Positions 8,622-20,500 of a stretch of 27,344 nt of DNA are shown here, in pieces; within the stretch, counting starts at the first letter, position 1; every line of letters begins with the position of its first letter. Under the pieces are notes generated by a model. That model saw only the letters and a list, made by a program, of their open reading frames with translations. It ran no database searches and had not been told where the DNA came from. The stretch is from the NCBI GenBank assembly GCA_001839685.1, contig MLAK01001205.1:1-27344 (forward strand), given 5' to 3'. The translations under genes were made by a program, and so were the position numbers. The DNA comes from Tritrichomonas foetus. Taxonomy: Eukaryota; Parabasalia; Tritrichomonadida; Tritrichomonadidae.

Positions 8622-9296
8622 ATGGATGGAATGCGCGAAGTGAATGTTTTTATGGCGAAAGTCGCTCAAGAATGTGGTAAAAACGAAGAATGCGTCAATT
8701 TTATGAAGGAGGTCATCAACCAAGGACGCCCACTTTCATATAACGAGCGAAATTTAATTAGTGCTGCTTACAAAGGAATTGTCGGTCCACTCAGAGATTC
8801 TCTTCGACTTCTCCAAGAAGATAACCACGATTACGATGTAGCATCTCCGATCATTGAAATATCAGAATTATTATCACAGAAATGCGACGAAGTCATAACC
8901 CTCATTCGTAACACACTCCTTCCGTCAGTCACCGAGCCAGAAGTTCGAATCTTCTACATAAAAATGATCGCTGACTACTTCAGATATAAATGGGAAGGCA
9001 CACCAGATAAAAGCCGGCCGGATGTTGCACAGAAATGCAAGGCAGCTTATCAGGAGGCTATGACACTTGCAGATACTTCACTTCCAACATACCATCCACT
9101 CAAACTTGGTTTGTCCCTCAACTTTGCTGTTTTCATTTACGAAATTCTCAATGAAACATCTGAGGCTTACGAGCTTGCTTCTAAGGCTTACACTGAAGCA
9201 GGAACAGGAATTAGCCAACTATCCCCTGAATCAAAGGAAGAGGCTCAACATACTATGGACTTGTTGAATGAAAACATCCAACTTTGGCAACAGTAA
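8622..9296 (+). CDS. 14-3-3 protein
   Basis: This 224-residue adaptor binds phosphoserine/phosphothreonine peptides on client proteins in the cytosol. All nine helices are recognisable. Helix 3 has RNLISAAYKGIVGPLRDSLR with the phosphate-binding K51, R58 and R62 (human zeta K49, R56, R60). Helix 5 has ADYFRYKWEG with R121-Y122 (zeta R127-Y128). Helix 7 has HPLKLGLSLNFAVFIYEI with the ligand-gripping Asn. The C-terminus has LSPESKEEAQHTMDLLNENIQLW. The ligand groove is therefore intact. The usual extended acidic C-terminal tail is missing; the protein ends just after the last helix, and it is slightly shorter than typical members (about 245). ATG 8622 is chosen because the initiator lies just upstream. 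The stop forms TAAA. Confidence 0.96.
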   Translation: MDGMREVNVFMAKVAQECGKNEECVNFMKEVINQGRPLSYNERNLISAAYKGIVGPLRDSLRLLQEDNHDYDVASPIIEISELLSQKCDEVITLIRNTLLPSVTEPEVRIFYIKMIADYFRYKWEGTPDKSRPDVAQKCKAAYQEAMTLADTSLPTYHPLKLGLSLNFAVFIYEILNETSEAYELASKAYTEAGTGISQLSPESKEEAQHTMDLLNENIQLWQQ

Positions 9297-9928
9297 ACGT
9301 TTTTCTTGTTGAAGTCATTTTCACAAAACAAAACAATTTTTTTTTAACTCACATTTTATGAGATCCGCAAATGATGACTCACAATCATAAGTTTCACATA
9401 ATATTATTTATGATGTAAACAAATAACCTCTATTTCTATGCCATATTTATCATGGAGACAAAGTTTGAAATCCAGAATGACATCATTTAGATATATTTTT
9501 TTTTTTTTTTTCATTCTTGGCATTTCATATTAATTTCATATTATATTTCTCACATATGATTTTAACACATTGATTGTTGTGAGTCTATGATGCACATTTC
9601 TCACCAACAAAAGGCAGAAATAAATTTCTTCAATTTCATGTTTTCAGTCAAACAATGTGTTATTTTGGATTGACTTTACTCATATTATGAGTCTCATAAG
9701 TTATATTTTTTTATTAAAAATATTTCTCTATTTTTAAAAATGATTTACTCTTTGTTAAAAATATTTTGAACTATGAAGGAATTACAAATAATCCTTTTGA
9801 AAATCAATTCGTTATGTTTTTGAATATGAAAAAATAGATTGGTAATAAAAAATTTCAATAAATAAAAAAAGTATGAATTGAAGGGCATGATATAAATTTT
9901 TACATAGCCTGCACATGAGATACACAGT
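9297..9928. other. Convergent intergenic region
   Basis: The 3' ends of the 14-3-3 gene (+) and the next gene (-) face each other here. The stretch includes a run of 16 T at 9496-9511. Otherwise it is AT-rich with no gene, RNA or clear repeat. Confidence 0.5.
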
Positions 9929-10468
9929 TTAAATTTCCTTAATTTTTCGTTCGATCCAATATTTCTTGCTATAAAAATCAAACCATCCTTGTAAAAATAT
10001 GCATCTTTTATCATTAAGAGGATCAACTGATGTCATTCCAAACTTCTTCATTGTTAGATACCTTGCTTGCAAGCAATTATGTGTAAATGTATTAAAATTA
10101 TGTCCTTTCATAAGTTGAACCATTCCATTTGCGAATTGACGCAATGTTACTTTCTTTTTTGTATATGATGAATTTGGATCATCATGAATCCAAAGGAATC
10201 CCTGGAACGTAAAATTCTTTCCAGGAATATATTTATTACATCTATTCACATGAACAAAATTATCAAACATATATTTAACAACATAATAACCAGTTGTTGT
10301 CTTAACAACACATCCTGAATGGCATAAAACATTACCATAGACTTTTGATGCGGCAGGAATAGCAAGGGGGCGACGAACAGCAACTGATGAAATGATTTTT
10401 GATGAAAACTCCTCTGATGATACATTACATTTAAGCTGTGGGACCACAAAGTTTGCTGCCACACGCAT
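9929..10468 (-). CDS. Uncharacterised protein with permuted papain-fold (LRAT/PPPDE-like) signature
   Basis: I do not recognise this 179-residue protein as a named family. It carries the residue order of circularly permuted papain-fold hydrolases (LRAT, PPPDE, NlpC-related): a catalytic-type histidine in a beta strand, CHSGCVVKTTTGYYVVKYM (49-67, H50). Then, 80 residues later, comes a helix-starting Asn-Cys in NFNTFTHNCLQARYLTMKKFG (124-144, N131-C132). In such enzymes the cysteine is the nucleophile and the histidine its base; possible activities include thiol protease, deubiquitinase or acyltransferase. The N-terminal 40 residues are Ser/Ala-rich. No signal peptide or membrane segment is clear. 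The frame extends upstream to a TTG at 10501, but the ATG at 10468 follows a strong initiator. The stop forms TAAA on the minus strand. Expression signals suggest a functional gene. Confidence 0.7.
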   Translation of the reverse strand: MRVAANFVVPQLKCNVSSEEFSSKIISSVAVRRPLAIPAASKVYGNVLCHSGCVVKTTTGYYVVKYMFDNFVHVNRCNKYIPGKNFTFQGFLWIHDDPNSSYTKKKVTLRQFANGMVQLMKGHNFNTFTHNCLQARYLTMKKFGMTSVDPLNDKRCIFLQGWFDFYSKKYWIERKIKEI

Positions 10469-11509
10469 TGTAATTAATGAAGTGAAAAATTCCGAAAACA
10501 AGTCTAAAAATGTCGATATTTTGGTAACTACCGAAATTATCTGAACATTAGAAGTATAATTATAAAGTAATTTCCCTCAAAATCATCATAGCAAATGTTA
10601 AAGGGTGATTGATATGATCATTCGGAAGATAATTATGGAAGAGAAGAAAAATAAAATTCATTCATTTATTTCTAAAGACGAAATATTTTCAGTATTACTT
10701 TTCATAATTGTGTTGGAACTCAATACCAGCCGATAAAATATTTCGTTCGAATTGATTTATTTTAAACATAACTATTGATCAAATTTAAAAATAGAAATCA
10801 TCTGATTTCTCCACATAATTTTATATTCTTTTCTATAATTTTTTTGACAAAGGTGAAACCTTTTGATGACTTTGGCCATCATATGATGTTCGAACCCACT
10901 GAACAGGTAGAAAAGTGTCAAAAATCATTTATTTTTATCCCTACATCTAATAATGATTTCTCATCTAAATTCATCTTTACAGAATAGAATTTTCTTGATT
11001 TGAAATGATTGTGAATCAATCATTCATAAAATCATGATTGTCACTAACACCAATATATACAATTCACAATTACACCCTAATACCAGAATTGCAGAATTAT
11101 CTAAAAGAAAATGAATATGCGCAATGGTATTTCTATTTCAATTTTATACTATCTGTTTTCTTATTCATAAGATAAGTTTAACTAAAAGAGAGAAATACTT
11201 ATAGCCATTTTCCATTTCTATTGATATCTAATAATGCTGAGAAATATTGGAATGAATTTTTTTGAACATTTTTCCGAACTTAATTAGTCGCTCACGTTAT
11301 TTTTTCCGACTTTTTAACTGCGTTATTTTTCAAAAAAATCAAATTGAATTATCCCTCAAATTACATAATCAAAAAGTTGCCCAAGAGGATTTCTGTTTAT
11401 AAAAGACAGAAGATTGTGAGATAGTTCACAACTATTTTCAATATAAACTTCAGAAACTGAACTCATTTGAGTCGAATATTAGATATATATTTTAAAATCA
11501 ACAACGAAA
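10469..11509. other. Divergent intergenic region upstream of dynein and the minus-strand gene
   Basis: About 1 kb of AT-rich DNA from which both neighbours are transcribed outward. The left end has the initiator of the minus-strand gene. Near the dynein side, CGTTATTTTT occurs twice (about 11296 and 11321) with a TAACTG between them; both resemble Myb recognition cores. TCATT at 11463 and TCACA at 11426 are initiator candidates for dynein but would give leaders of 45-82 bases. No gene is seen; an open frame of about 70 codons at 10775-10987 lacks an ATG start and known motifs. Confidence 0.4.
10475..10485 (-). promoter_or_regulatory. Extended initiator of the papain-fold-like gene
   Basis: On the minus strand TCACTTCATTA reads almost like the published trichomonad initiator TCAYTWYTCATTA with two bases removed. 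With the A at 10483 as start, the leader is 15 bases. It fixes the ATG at 10468 as the start codon. Confidence 0.65.
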
Positions 11510-14500
11510 ATGAAGAAAATTCCCGATTCTTTAACTCAAAAGCACACAAAGGGTGGACCAGACACGTTAAAAAAGAAGAGTAAACTGACTGACGATAACA
11601 TAATCGATGGTTTTATGTCAACGATTTATGGGAATAAAGATCCGCCTGATCGATCCACGCGCACTTCCAGTAAAACTACAATCAATAAAAAGTCGACATT
11701 AGACGGAACAAACAAAAAATGTATTCAGACAGCCGCTCCTTTTCCAGTGAAAATCCAATCGGGACCATTTTCAAGAAACGAAGAATTCGATGTTTCCAAA
11801 TCATCGTCGAAAAAAACGCCAAGACTGTTCATTCCTGCGACCATCAAACATCAACAATCGCACACGCCCGGATCAGCTCGACCAACTGTGAAGAAGCCAC
11901 TTTCGCCACATCCACCAGTTGATTCACGGCCAAAAATATCATTTGACAAACTTTCAAATTTTGATGATGCTGATTTCGAAGATAAATATTTTATGGATAA
12001 TATTTTGAAGAAATTAAAGAAAGGACCTGTTCCGGCAAGTTCTTTATATTACACATCAAGTGGAGAAACTGAATGGAGACCTTGCAGTGTGATTTCTTAC
12101 AATCCTCCAAATTTCGTTATTCAATGGAATATCACAGGTCAAACAAAAGAAGTTGCACGTATATCTTTACGTTTTGATGCAGAAAATGCATCTCGTTTTG
12201 AAAAGAGAAGACAAAAAGCAATCAAAACAAGAATTGAAATTGATGCTGAGGTAAGACAAGAAGCTTATATTTTAGCAAGAGCTGAATCTATGAATCATGC
12301 AATAGATCCAGAAATTGTTAATGAAACTTTAAATAGATTATCTCCTTTTGAAAGAAAAAGTAAATTACTTACTGATTTGATAATTGAAGTTCAACAACAA
12401 TACAATCATGCATTTGCTGTTGTTGATTATATAAATATGTGGGATGATCCAGAAGCAGTAGAAGATTTTGAAAAACATGGAATGAAAAGAATAGAATATA
12501 GTTTTAATAAGCCACCAATTCCGGTTATGCCATTAAAGCCATCACCCATTCAATTTCCTCATTATAAAAGACTACGTGAACTTGTTTATTTAACAAATGA
12601 TATTAGAAATGATAACTTTTTAGAGAATATTTCTCCAACTGTTACAACAGTATCAGATTTCTTTCAAGAATTCAAATTTCACTTTACAACAGCTGCATCA
12701 TCAGCTAGAAGTATTATTTATAATCAACTACAAGATCAAGCTGATGATTTATTGAAACCTTATAGTCAAGAGTCAAAGAAAGAATCTTTATTGACAATGA
12801 TTAATTTACGGTATAAACATGCTTTAGCTGATTTAACAATGAGAGCATTAAATCATATAGTTAATTCTGGTTTAATTTTTAAAGTAGTTAGTAGCAATGA
12901 TCCACAAATTGTTGATCAACCTGCTAACACCTTAATTAGAAGTGGTTGTGATTTTATAAATGAAGTTTATCGAACTTTTATTGATGAGTCCCCTTTAAAA
13001 ATCGATCCTTCTTCAGTAGAAGATTCAACTCTACCATTGAATGTTCCAGAATTAGATAGAAATAAAGAAGAAGTTTTAGAAAAATGGAAATCCTTAATTA
13101 ATGAAAATTTTGGTGCATATAATAAAACAATTTCAGACATTAATGAAATGACTGAAGGAATACCAAGAGATCTAAAAAAGAAATTAGAAGAAATTTTACC
13201 TCAAGATTATTTCGATGTTTTGCGAAATGGGAAAAAGCCAGTTGGAGATATTAAAGATATTAATTATACGTTGATTGGCGAATCTTTAAAATATGCACGA
13301 AAGGGAATTAATGAATTTTTATTGAATTATTCCACAATGCTTTCTTATCCAATGTTTACATTTGATATTTCCAAATTCTATCAAAAAATTCAAGAATTAT
13401 ATCATGAATTTATTACTTCGATTTTCAAATATTTGACAGCACATTCTGATTTACAATTAATTAAAATTTCAGAAATGATTTCTTCATTGGATCATCAATG
13501 CAGTTCTCCTGCAAAATCAATTGAAGAATGGTATGAAAAGCATACTTTGCTATTTCATGTTGTCGCAAATGCTCAATCAATTTCCGAAATGCTTGATCAA
13601 GTTTCGGTTTTATTATCATTTTTATCAGAATATCTATATGAACCTGATCATGGGTTTGTGAAATTATATGATGTTAAAAGTCAAATATTTAATGTTGTCA
13701 AATCATTACCGAAATATCAACAGCAAGACATTAGTGAACGTTCTCTATTTACAAATGAACATGAAAAACTAAAGAAAGAACTCGATATTCAATTGCAAGC
13801 ATTTCAAATTAAAGTTCATAAATTTCATAATAAAGATCCAACCAAAAATATTCAAGCAGTTAATAATAAACTTCACTTACGAAAGAAGACATTTGATGAT
13901 TTATTAAAGAAAGTTGAATTATATCAAAGTCGTGATAAAGCTCTTGATGTAAGTGTAACTAAATATCCAATTTCTCAAGATATTCAACATGACTTCGACA
14001 TATTTATACCTGTTTGGAACATTGCGCTTTCACTTGGAGAGGAAATACCTAAATGGTTATCTACTCAATATAAAGAACTAAATATTCATGAAATTAGTGA
14101 TACTTTAGTAAAATGGGAAACAAAATTAAAAGATACAGTTACCGATCTCGGTCAATCACATTCAATGATACCAATGTTAGAAATATTAATAGAGCAGATT
14201 TCTCAATATATTGTTCATTTGCAAATTGCACGAGCTTTTTGCAATCCCAATTTGCGTTCAAGACATTGGGTTTCATTATCAAAGCTTGTGAATATGGAAT
14301 TGAATCCAAACGATGTTATTACCTGGCATTGGATGATCGAAAGTGGAATGGAGAGTTATATTATTGGAATTAATGCAATTTCTCGAACTGCAGACATGGA
14401 ATTCAAAGTTGAAAGGACTTTATCAGGTATGATTGAAGAATTAAGAACCTTGAAATTGAAAGTTAATGAAGTTGATGGTGTTGTTCGACTTGAAGATCCA

Positions 14501-17500
14501 TCATACGCAGTTGAAATGTTAACTGATCATCAAAGAAAAATGCAAGAAGTTTTTATTCCGCCTTATGTTAATCCTTTCATTTCTAAGATTAAAGATTATG
14601 AAGTTCTTTCTAATAATGTAAAACAGATTCTCAAACATACGTTGGATGCACAAGCAAGAATAGATGAATTAAAGCCAGCTATGGATTCCCAAGATCTTCG
14701 TGTTCAGCACGAAGATGTCTGTAATGAATTTGATAAACAGGTTGCCAAATTTAATGATTTCACAGAAAATTTCCAACTGTCTCTATCTTTCCATCAAATT
14801 GTATCAAATCAGAAATATGTCGATATCAGTAATGACTTATTAAATGAATTCAATGAACTTAAAGGTAATTTGTCATCGATCTTGGAAGAAAAAAGAAAAG
14901 CTTTTCCAAGATTCAGACTTCTTTCCGATTCTCAATTGGTACGAATCCTTTCAAATTGTCAAACACCTTCAAAAATCAGCGATTTATTCAATATCATGTA
15001 TCCTTCAATATCTACAGTATTATTTAATAGTTCAAATGAATTTGAATGTATTGGTCTTAAATCTATTTATAATGAAGCATTAAAATTCAAGAATAAGGTT
15101 CAAGTTACTCCAGAAAAAGTTGAAAAATGGTTTTCTGTATTCGATGAAGAAATTAAGCATTCAGTCAGACTTTCCACACAAGTGTTATTGTCAAAGAGAG
15201 CAACAAATTTAGAAAAGATGGTAAAAGCACATCCAGTTCAAATTACACAACTAGTCAATGAAATTGTATTTACTTCAAATATTACTAAATGTTTCAGTAC
15301 ATTTGAATCAACATTTAGTGAAAATAAACTCGCTCAATTGAATGAACAATTTGGAATAGTTTTGAATGCTTTAAATAGTGAAATTGAATTTTTGACAGAT
15401 GTGTATAAACGAAATCCTTGCATTCAAGTATCTTCATCAATTTTAACTAATTTGGAACATCGTGATACTGTTCAAAAATTAATGAAAGACACTGTTTATA
15501 CACCAGAAAATCCTATTTGGTATTCGAAAGTGAAATACATCTCTACAACAGCCCCTAATTTTGATGTTACTGTTCAAATTGGTCCCTCAAGCTATCCTTA
15601 TGGTTTTGAATTCGGTTTAGCAAGATCTCCGCTTCCACAAACAATAAACAACACAATAATGAATGTTAATATTATGATGGGAATGGGGGCAAAAATACCA
15701 ACTGTAATTTGCAGCCAAATTGGAGTTTCTACAATTGATACAATTTTAAATTTCACGACATTGGTTGGAAAAATGCCGATTGTCGTCAAATGTAGTTGTT
15801 CGGTTGATTTCGAACATCTCAAAAAAATGATGGAAATTGCACAAGAAACTAATTCTTTCATCATTTTTCACGATTTGAATAATTTGAATGAAAATAGTTT
15901 CAATGAACTTTCGATTGAAGTTTTAAGGCGGAAAGAATCACTTTCATCCCAGGTCCGTATTTTTGGAACATATTCAATTGTCGATGAATGCCCAGAGAGA
16001 TTAAAACTTGCATATAGGCCGATTTTATTAAATACAAGTGATGCAAAAGAACAATTTAAACTTCTTTTGCTTTCCTCTGGTATGAAAGAAGTTGATTCTT
16101 TTGCATCAAAACTTGATACCTTCACAAATAACATTTCACTCACATTCTTCCCTAAAATAAATTTAATTTATCCTATCCAGTTAGTTCAAAGAGCAATTGT
16201 CAATACCAATTTTGCACCTTGTATTGGAAACGATAAAAAATGTCAACTCGAATTATATAAAACATTATCTATGGAGCTGAAATCAAAGTATGGGAACTAT
16301 AAAGAATATAGTCAACTTCAAAAATCAGTTGATATTCTATTCGATGTTAAAGATTCGAAAGATTTGGTACCAGGAAAAGTACAAAACGAAAAACAAAAAC
16401 TTTTTGAAGAATTTCTCCAATTTCACTTTTCGTCTGTTTTACTTGGAAAACCACTTTCTGGAAAAACTAAAATTCTTAACATGACTGCCCAATCATTGGG
16501 TTATAAACCAGAGTACATTAATCAACATTCACTTGATGCAAATAGTTTGTTTTGTGGAGCCAACGCGGGCCTTATTTCATCTTTGCTTCCTGATACTGAA
16601 ATGATTATTTTTGATGGTCCATTGAAAAACAGCGAATTAGAAACAATTGCCATTAATCTTGCCAAGCCTCTCTTTATATCATTTGGTGATAATACTAAAG
16701 TTTTATTGACAGAAAAGCATCGTTTCATTTTTGAAACAGACAGTATTGCACAAGCCTCGCCTGCATTATTAGGAAATTGTCCTATTTTCTTCTTAGGTGA
16801 TGACTTCTTATCATTTGAAGATCGAATAAACTTTTTTTTAGAAACTTTGAGAGAGGACAGTCGTTTAATAGACCAAGTTTCTCAAACTATCGTCGGAAGC
16901 CGAATATCAACAAAAGACATCATGAAAGTAATTCATGATTTCACAAGCTTTTTCTTCCCTAAGATTGAAGTTAGTCCAAATTCTCCAATTACTCCGAGAC
17001 ACTGCTTAGCAAGCTATTTCACTTACCTTAAATGTTCAATTCTTAGTTACTATGTAACAGAAAACATTAATATAAATGTTAAAAACTCTGCTCAAGATTT
17101 AATTGAAGATATCCCGAATCTTGCCTTATTTGCTCTTTATTGGGCATTTGCTGCATGTTTTGATGATGATCAAAGAATTCTATTTGATCAAAAATTACGA
17201 ACATTATCATCATCACAATATAAAATGAAGTTTGATTCTCCAATTTTTGATGTTTATTTCGATTATAGACAAAGAAAATGGCGGAAATGGATTGAAAGTG
17301 GCTCAGAATTACTTCCGATTAGTAGAGAAAATGGTGATATTTATCGTACAATGGCTGATATTTCTCCACATTGTTTACTCACATCATTATCTGTATTGCT
17401 CCCAGCACTACATATCACACATACTTTACTTTCAGAAGGATGTAATGTTCTTATTTGTGGAACTAAATCTTCAACAATGAATGATCTAATCTTAGCAAAG

Positions 17501-20500
17501 CCTTATGTTTCTGATAACTTCTCTCCGTTTTCATTTAGATTCCCACCAGGTGGATCACATAAAATTGTTAGAAAAATGCTTCTTTCTATTTTACCAGATC
17601 CAACATCAACACAAGGCTTCACAATAAGAAAGCCACTTCTGTCATTATTTGACTTTGATCCATCATCGTCTGCATCTGAATTGATGCGATTTTTAATCGA
17701 ACATGGATATGCTCATAACGATGTATCATATGTGAAAGATGTTGTTCATGGAATTCGATTTGTTGTTTCATGTGAAAATGAAACTGTTAATCAAAGATTG
17801 GCTCATCATATGTTTATGATTAGAATTCCTAAACCAACTGAGAAAATCGAAAAATCAGCATTATCACATGCCATATCTGTATTATGGAATATTCCTGATA
17901 ATGATAGTGCTATTTCATCAGAACTAATTAAATTATTTAAAGAGACATCAAAGATATATTCATTTGATATTGATCATTTATTCATCGTACTACAAAGAGT
18001 TGCTACAGTAATGAACAACCAAGAACCGTCATTCCTTTGTAATGCAATTGCTCATGAATCTGTTGCAGTTTTTTATAATGCTTATCATGAAAGCTCAATA
18101 TTAAATAGTATTTCAAATGCAGTTTCAAATATTTCTAAGAAGTTGAAATATTCATATGATAATCCAAATGATATTGCTGGCATCTCACTTCTTTCGAATC
18201 TCAACTCCTCACTTTATAGAAAAGTTTCATCATTTGATGATGTTGAAGAACCAGGACTTCCAATTACAATATCAAAAAATAATAATGCCGGATCTTCATT
18301 GAAATTGACTTCATCTGCCAAATTTGATCTCACAGTTACTGATGCAATGAAAAGCTTCACTAAAACACAGCAGTTTGATGCACTTTCTTTATCACGAGCT
18401 CTTTCAACACCAAGGACCAATGTTACAATATGTTCACCACTTCCAACACTACCTGCAAAACTTGTTACATATGCATGTGATATTATTAAAGCTGATTTGA
18501 AACAAAAACGACTTAATGAATCGCTTATGAAATGTTTCCATGATCAATTTATTAGTGGTGGAATTAAAAAGACTCATCATGTTCTATTTATTAATGATGA
18601 AGAGCTAACAAAGAAAGAAAGAAAACTTCTTCCTCAACTAGCAAACTCATCAAATGTTTTCGGATTATTTAGTAGAGGCGAAAAACTAAAAATTATGACC
18701 GAATTATATGCAAATGGTTCAAATCCATTTGATGATGATACATGTGAATCTATGAGTGGATATAATCAATTACTTTCTGATTTTTTGACTGATTGTGAAT
18801 GTCATTTCCATCTTTGCATTGCAACACATGATACAGGAACCTATAGAAGCGGAAACTCTATTGTTTATAGGCCTTATTATGATGAAAAACATGCTTTGAA
18901 TGATCTTATTGAATCAGTTAAGATTGATGGGTTGAAATCTAAAATCGAAAATCTAAAAGAAATTGAAATGTTTCAACATTTCCCTTATTTATTAAAGTTC
19001 CCGAATATGTCTCATTTTGTAATTGGATATAAACAAAGACTTGAAGCATTACGGGCCAAACTTAATGAAAAGAAAAATATTGTTGGTCAAATAGCAATGA
19101 TTGGTGAAGAATTATCTGCTTTCATGAAAGAAAAGTTTGAAGAAATGGAAAAAATGAAAACCGAACTTACTGCACTAAATGCTGAATTAGAAGTCAGTTC
19201 GAAGCAGACAGATGAAATGAATGTATTTGCTCAAAGTGAAACAGAAAAATTTGAAAAAGAAACACAAGAATTACAAAAACAAGAAGTTGAAGCAGAAAAA
19301 TTACGAAAAGAACTTCAAAAGAAACTCCAAGAAACAAAAAGTATTCTTGAATCTGCCTCAAAAGAAGTCCGGGCATTATCTTCTCGCGATGTTGCTATCA
19401 TTAAAGCAATGAACCATCCACCACATGGCGTTGTGCTTGTTGTTTGTGCCATGTGTATTGTTTTAGACCAGCCAATAGATACAACCAAAGAAGAAGAAGA
19501 GATTTGGAACAATGCTAAACGAGTCATGAATGATGCTTCGTTCTTAAATAAACTTATTTCTAAGGCACTTGATTCATTAACTACTCCAGTTCTGGAAAAA
19601 CTTAAAATCATCATTGCTGATCCTAATTTTGATCCCAAAGTGATTCAAAGAGCTTCATCTGCTGCAAAATCAATTTGTAGTTTCATTCGATCAGTTGTTC
19701 CTTATTACGAAGCTTTAGATATATATAAAGAACGTGCAAAAGTTGTTGAAGAAAATGAAGTAGGTCTTAAATTATTAAGAGAACAACATAATAAGGCTAT
19801 GAATGATCTTGCTAGATCCAAGAAAGATTACTTAGAGACGCAAAATAGATTAAATGATTTAACTAAAAGAAAGAAAATGTCAGAAGATCAACTATTTGAG
19901 CATTCTCAAAAGATTGATTCCTATCAAAAAATTGATGATATGATGAAGCCATTCTTTGCCCAAAATAAGTTGGAACAAGCTTCCACTGAGAAGCTATTGA
20001 ATACATTAGAAGATGACTGCTTCCATTCACAAATGCTCGTTGATCTACTTGGTCCATATACTAATGATGAAAGAAATCAAATCGCAAAGATTTTTGCACC
20101 AAAAGCAGGGCGATATACGTTTTTGCCATTTGAAGATGATCCTCTTGTGAACAAATGGCAAACCCTCAATTACCCTGTTTCTCTCTTCACAAAAGAGAAC
20201 ACTTTAATGCTTTCACCAAATTCTGCTCGGTGGGTTGCAGCTGTAGGGTTGAAAAATGTTCCAGATTCCTATACACGACAAATTTTAGGCAAAAATATTG
20301 TTTGCTCATTATCAGTTTTATCACCAACCTTTGAAGACAGCTTTATTTTCTCTATTAAGAGAAATCAAGGTATAGTTATTTATGACTATAACTTTAATGA
20401 ACCACATCCACTGGTAATGAGAGTATTCTATTCGCAAATGGCGAATGGTCTTGTTGTATTCAATAATGAATCTTTTAATGTACCTGAAAACTTCATAGTT

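Noticed and set aside
10885..10905. tRNA T-loop-like GTTCGAACC
   Set aside because: The flanking five-base arms do not pair and no anticodon, D arm or acceptor stem can be found around it.
10775..10987. Open frame of 70 codons upstream of dynein
   Set aside because: No ATG at its start, low-complexity Phe/Ile-rich composition and no recognisable motif.
11043..11054. ACTAACACC resembling the trichomonad intron branch/acceptor motif
   Set aside because: It is not followed by ACAG, no matching donor lies upstream and neither neighbouring gene needs an intron.
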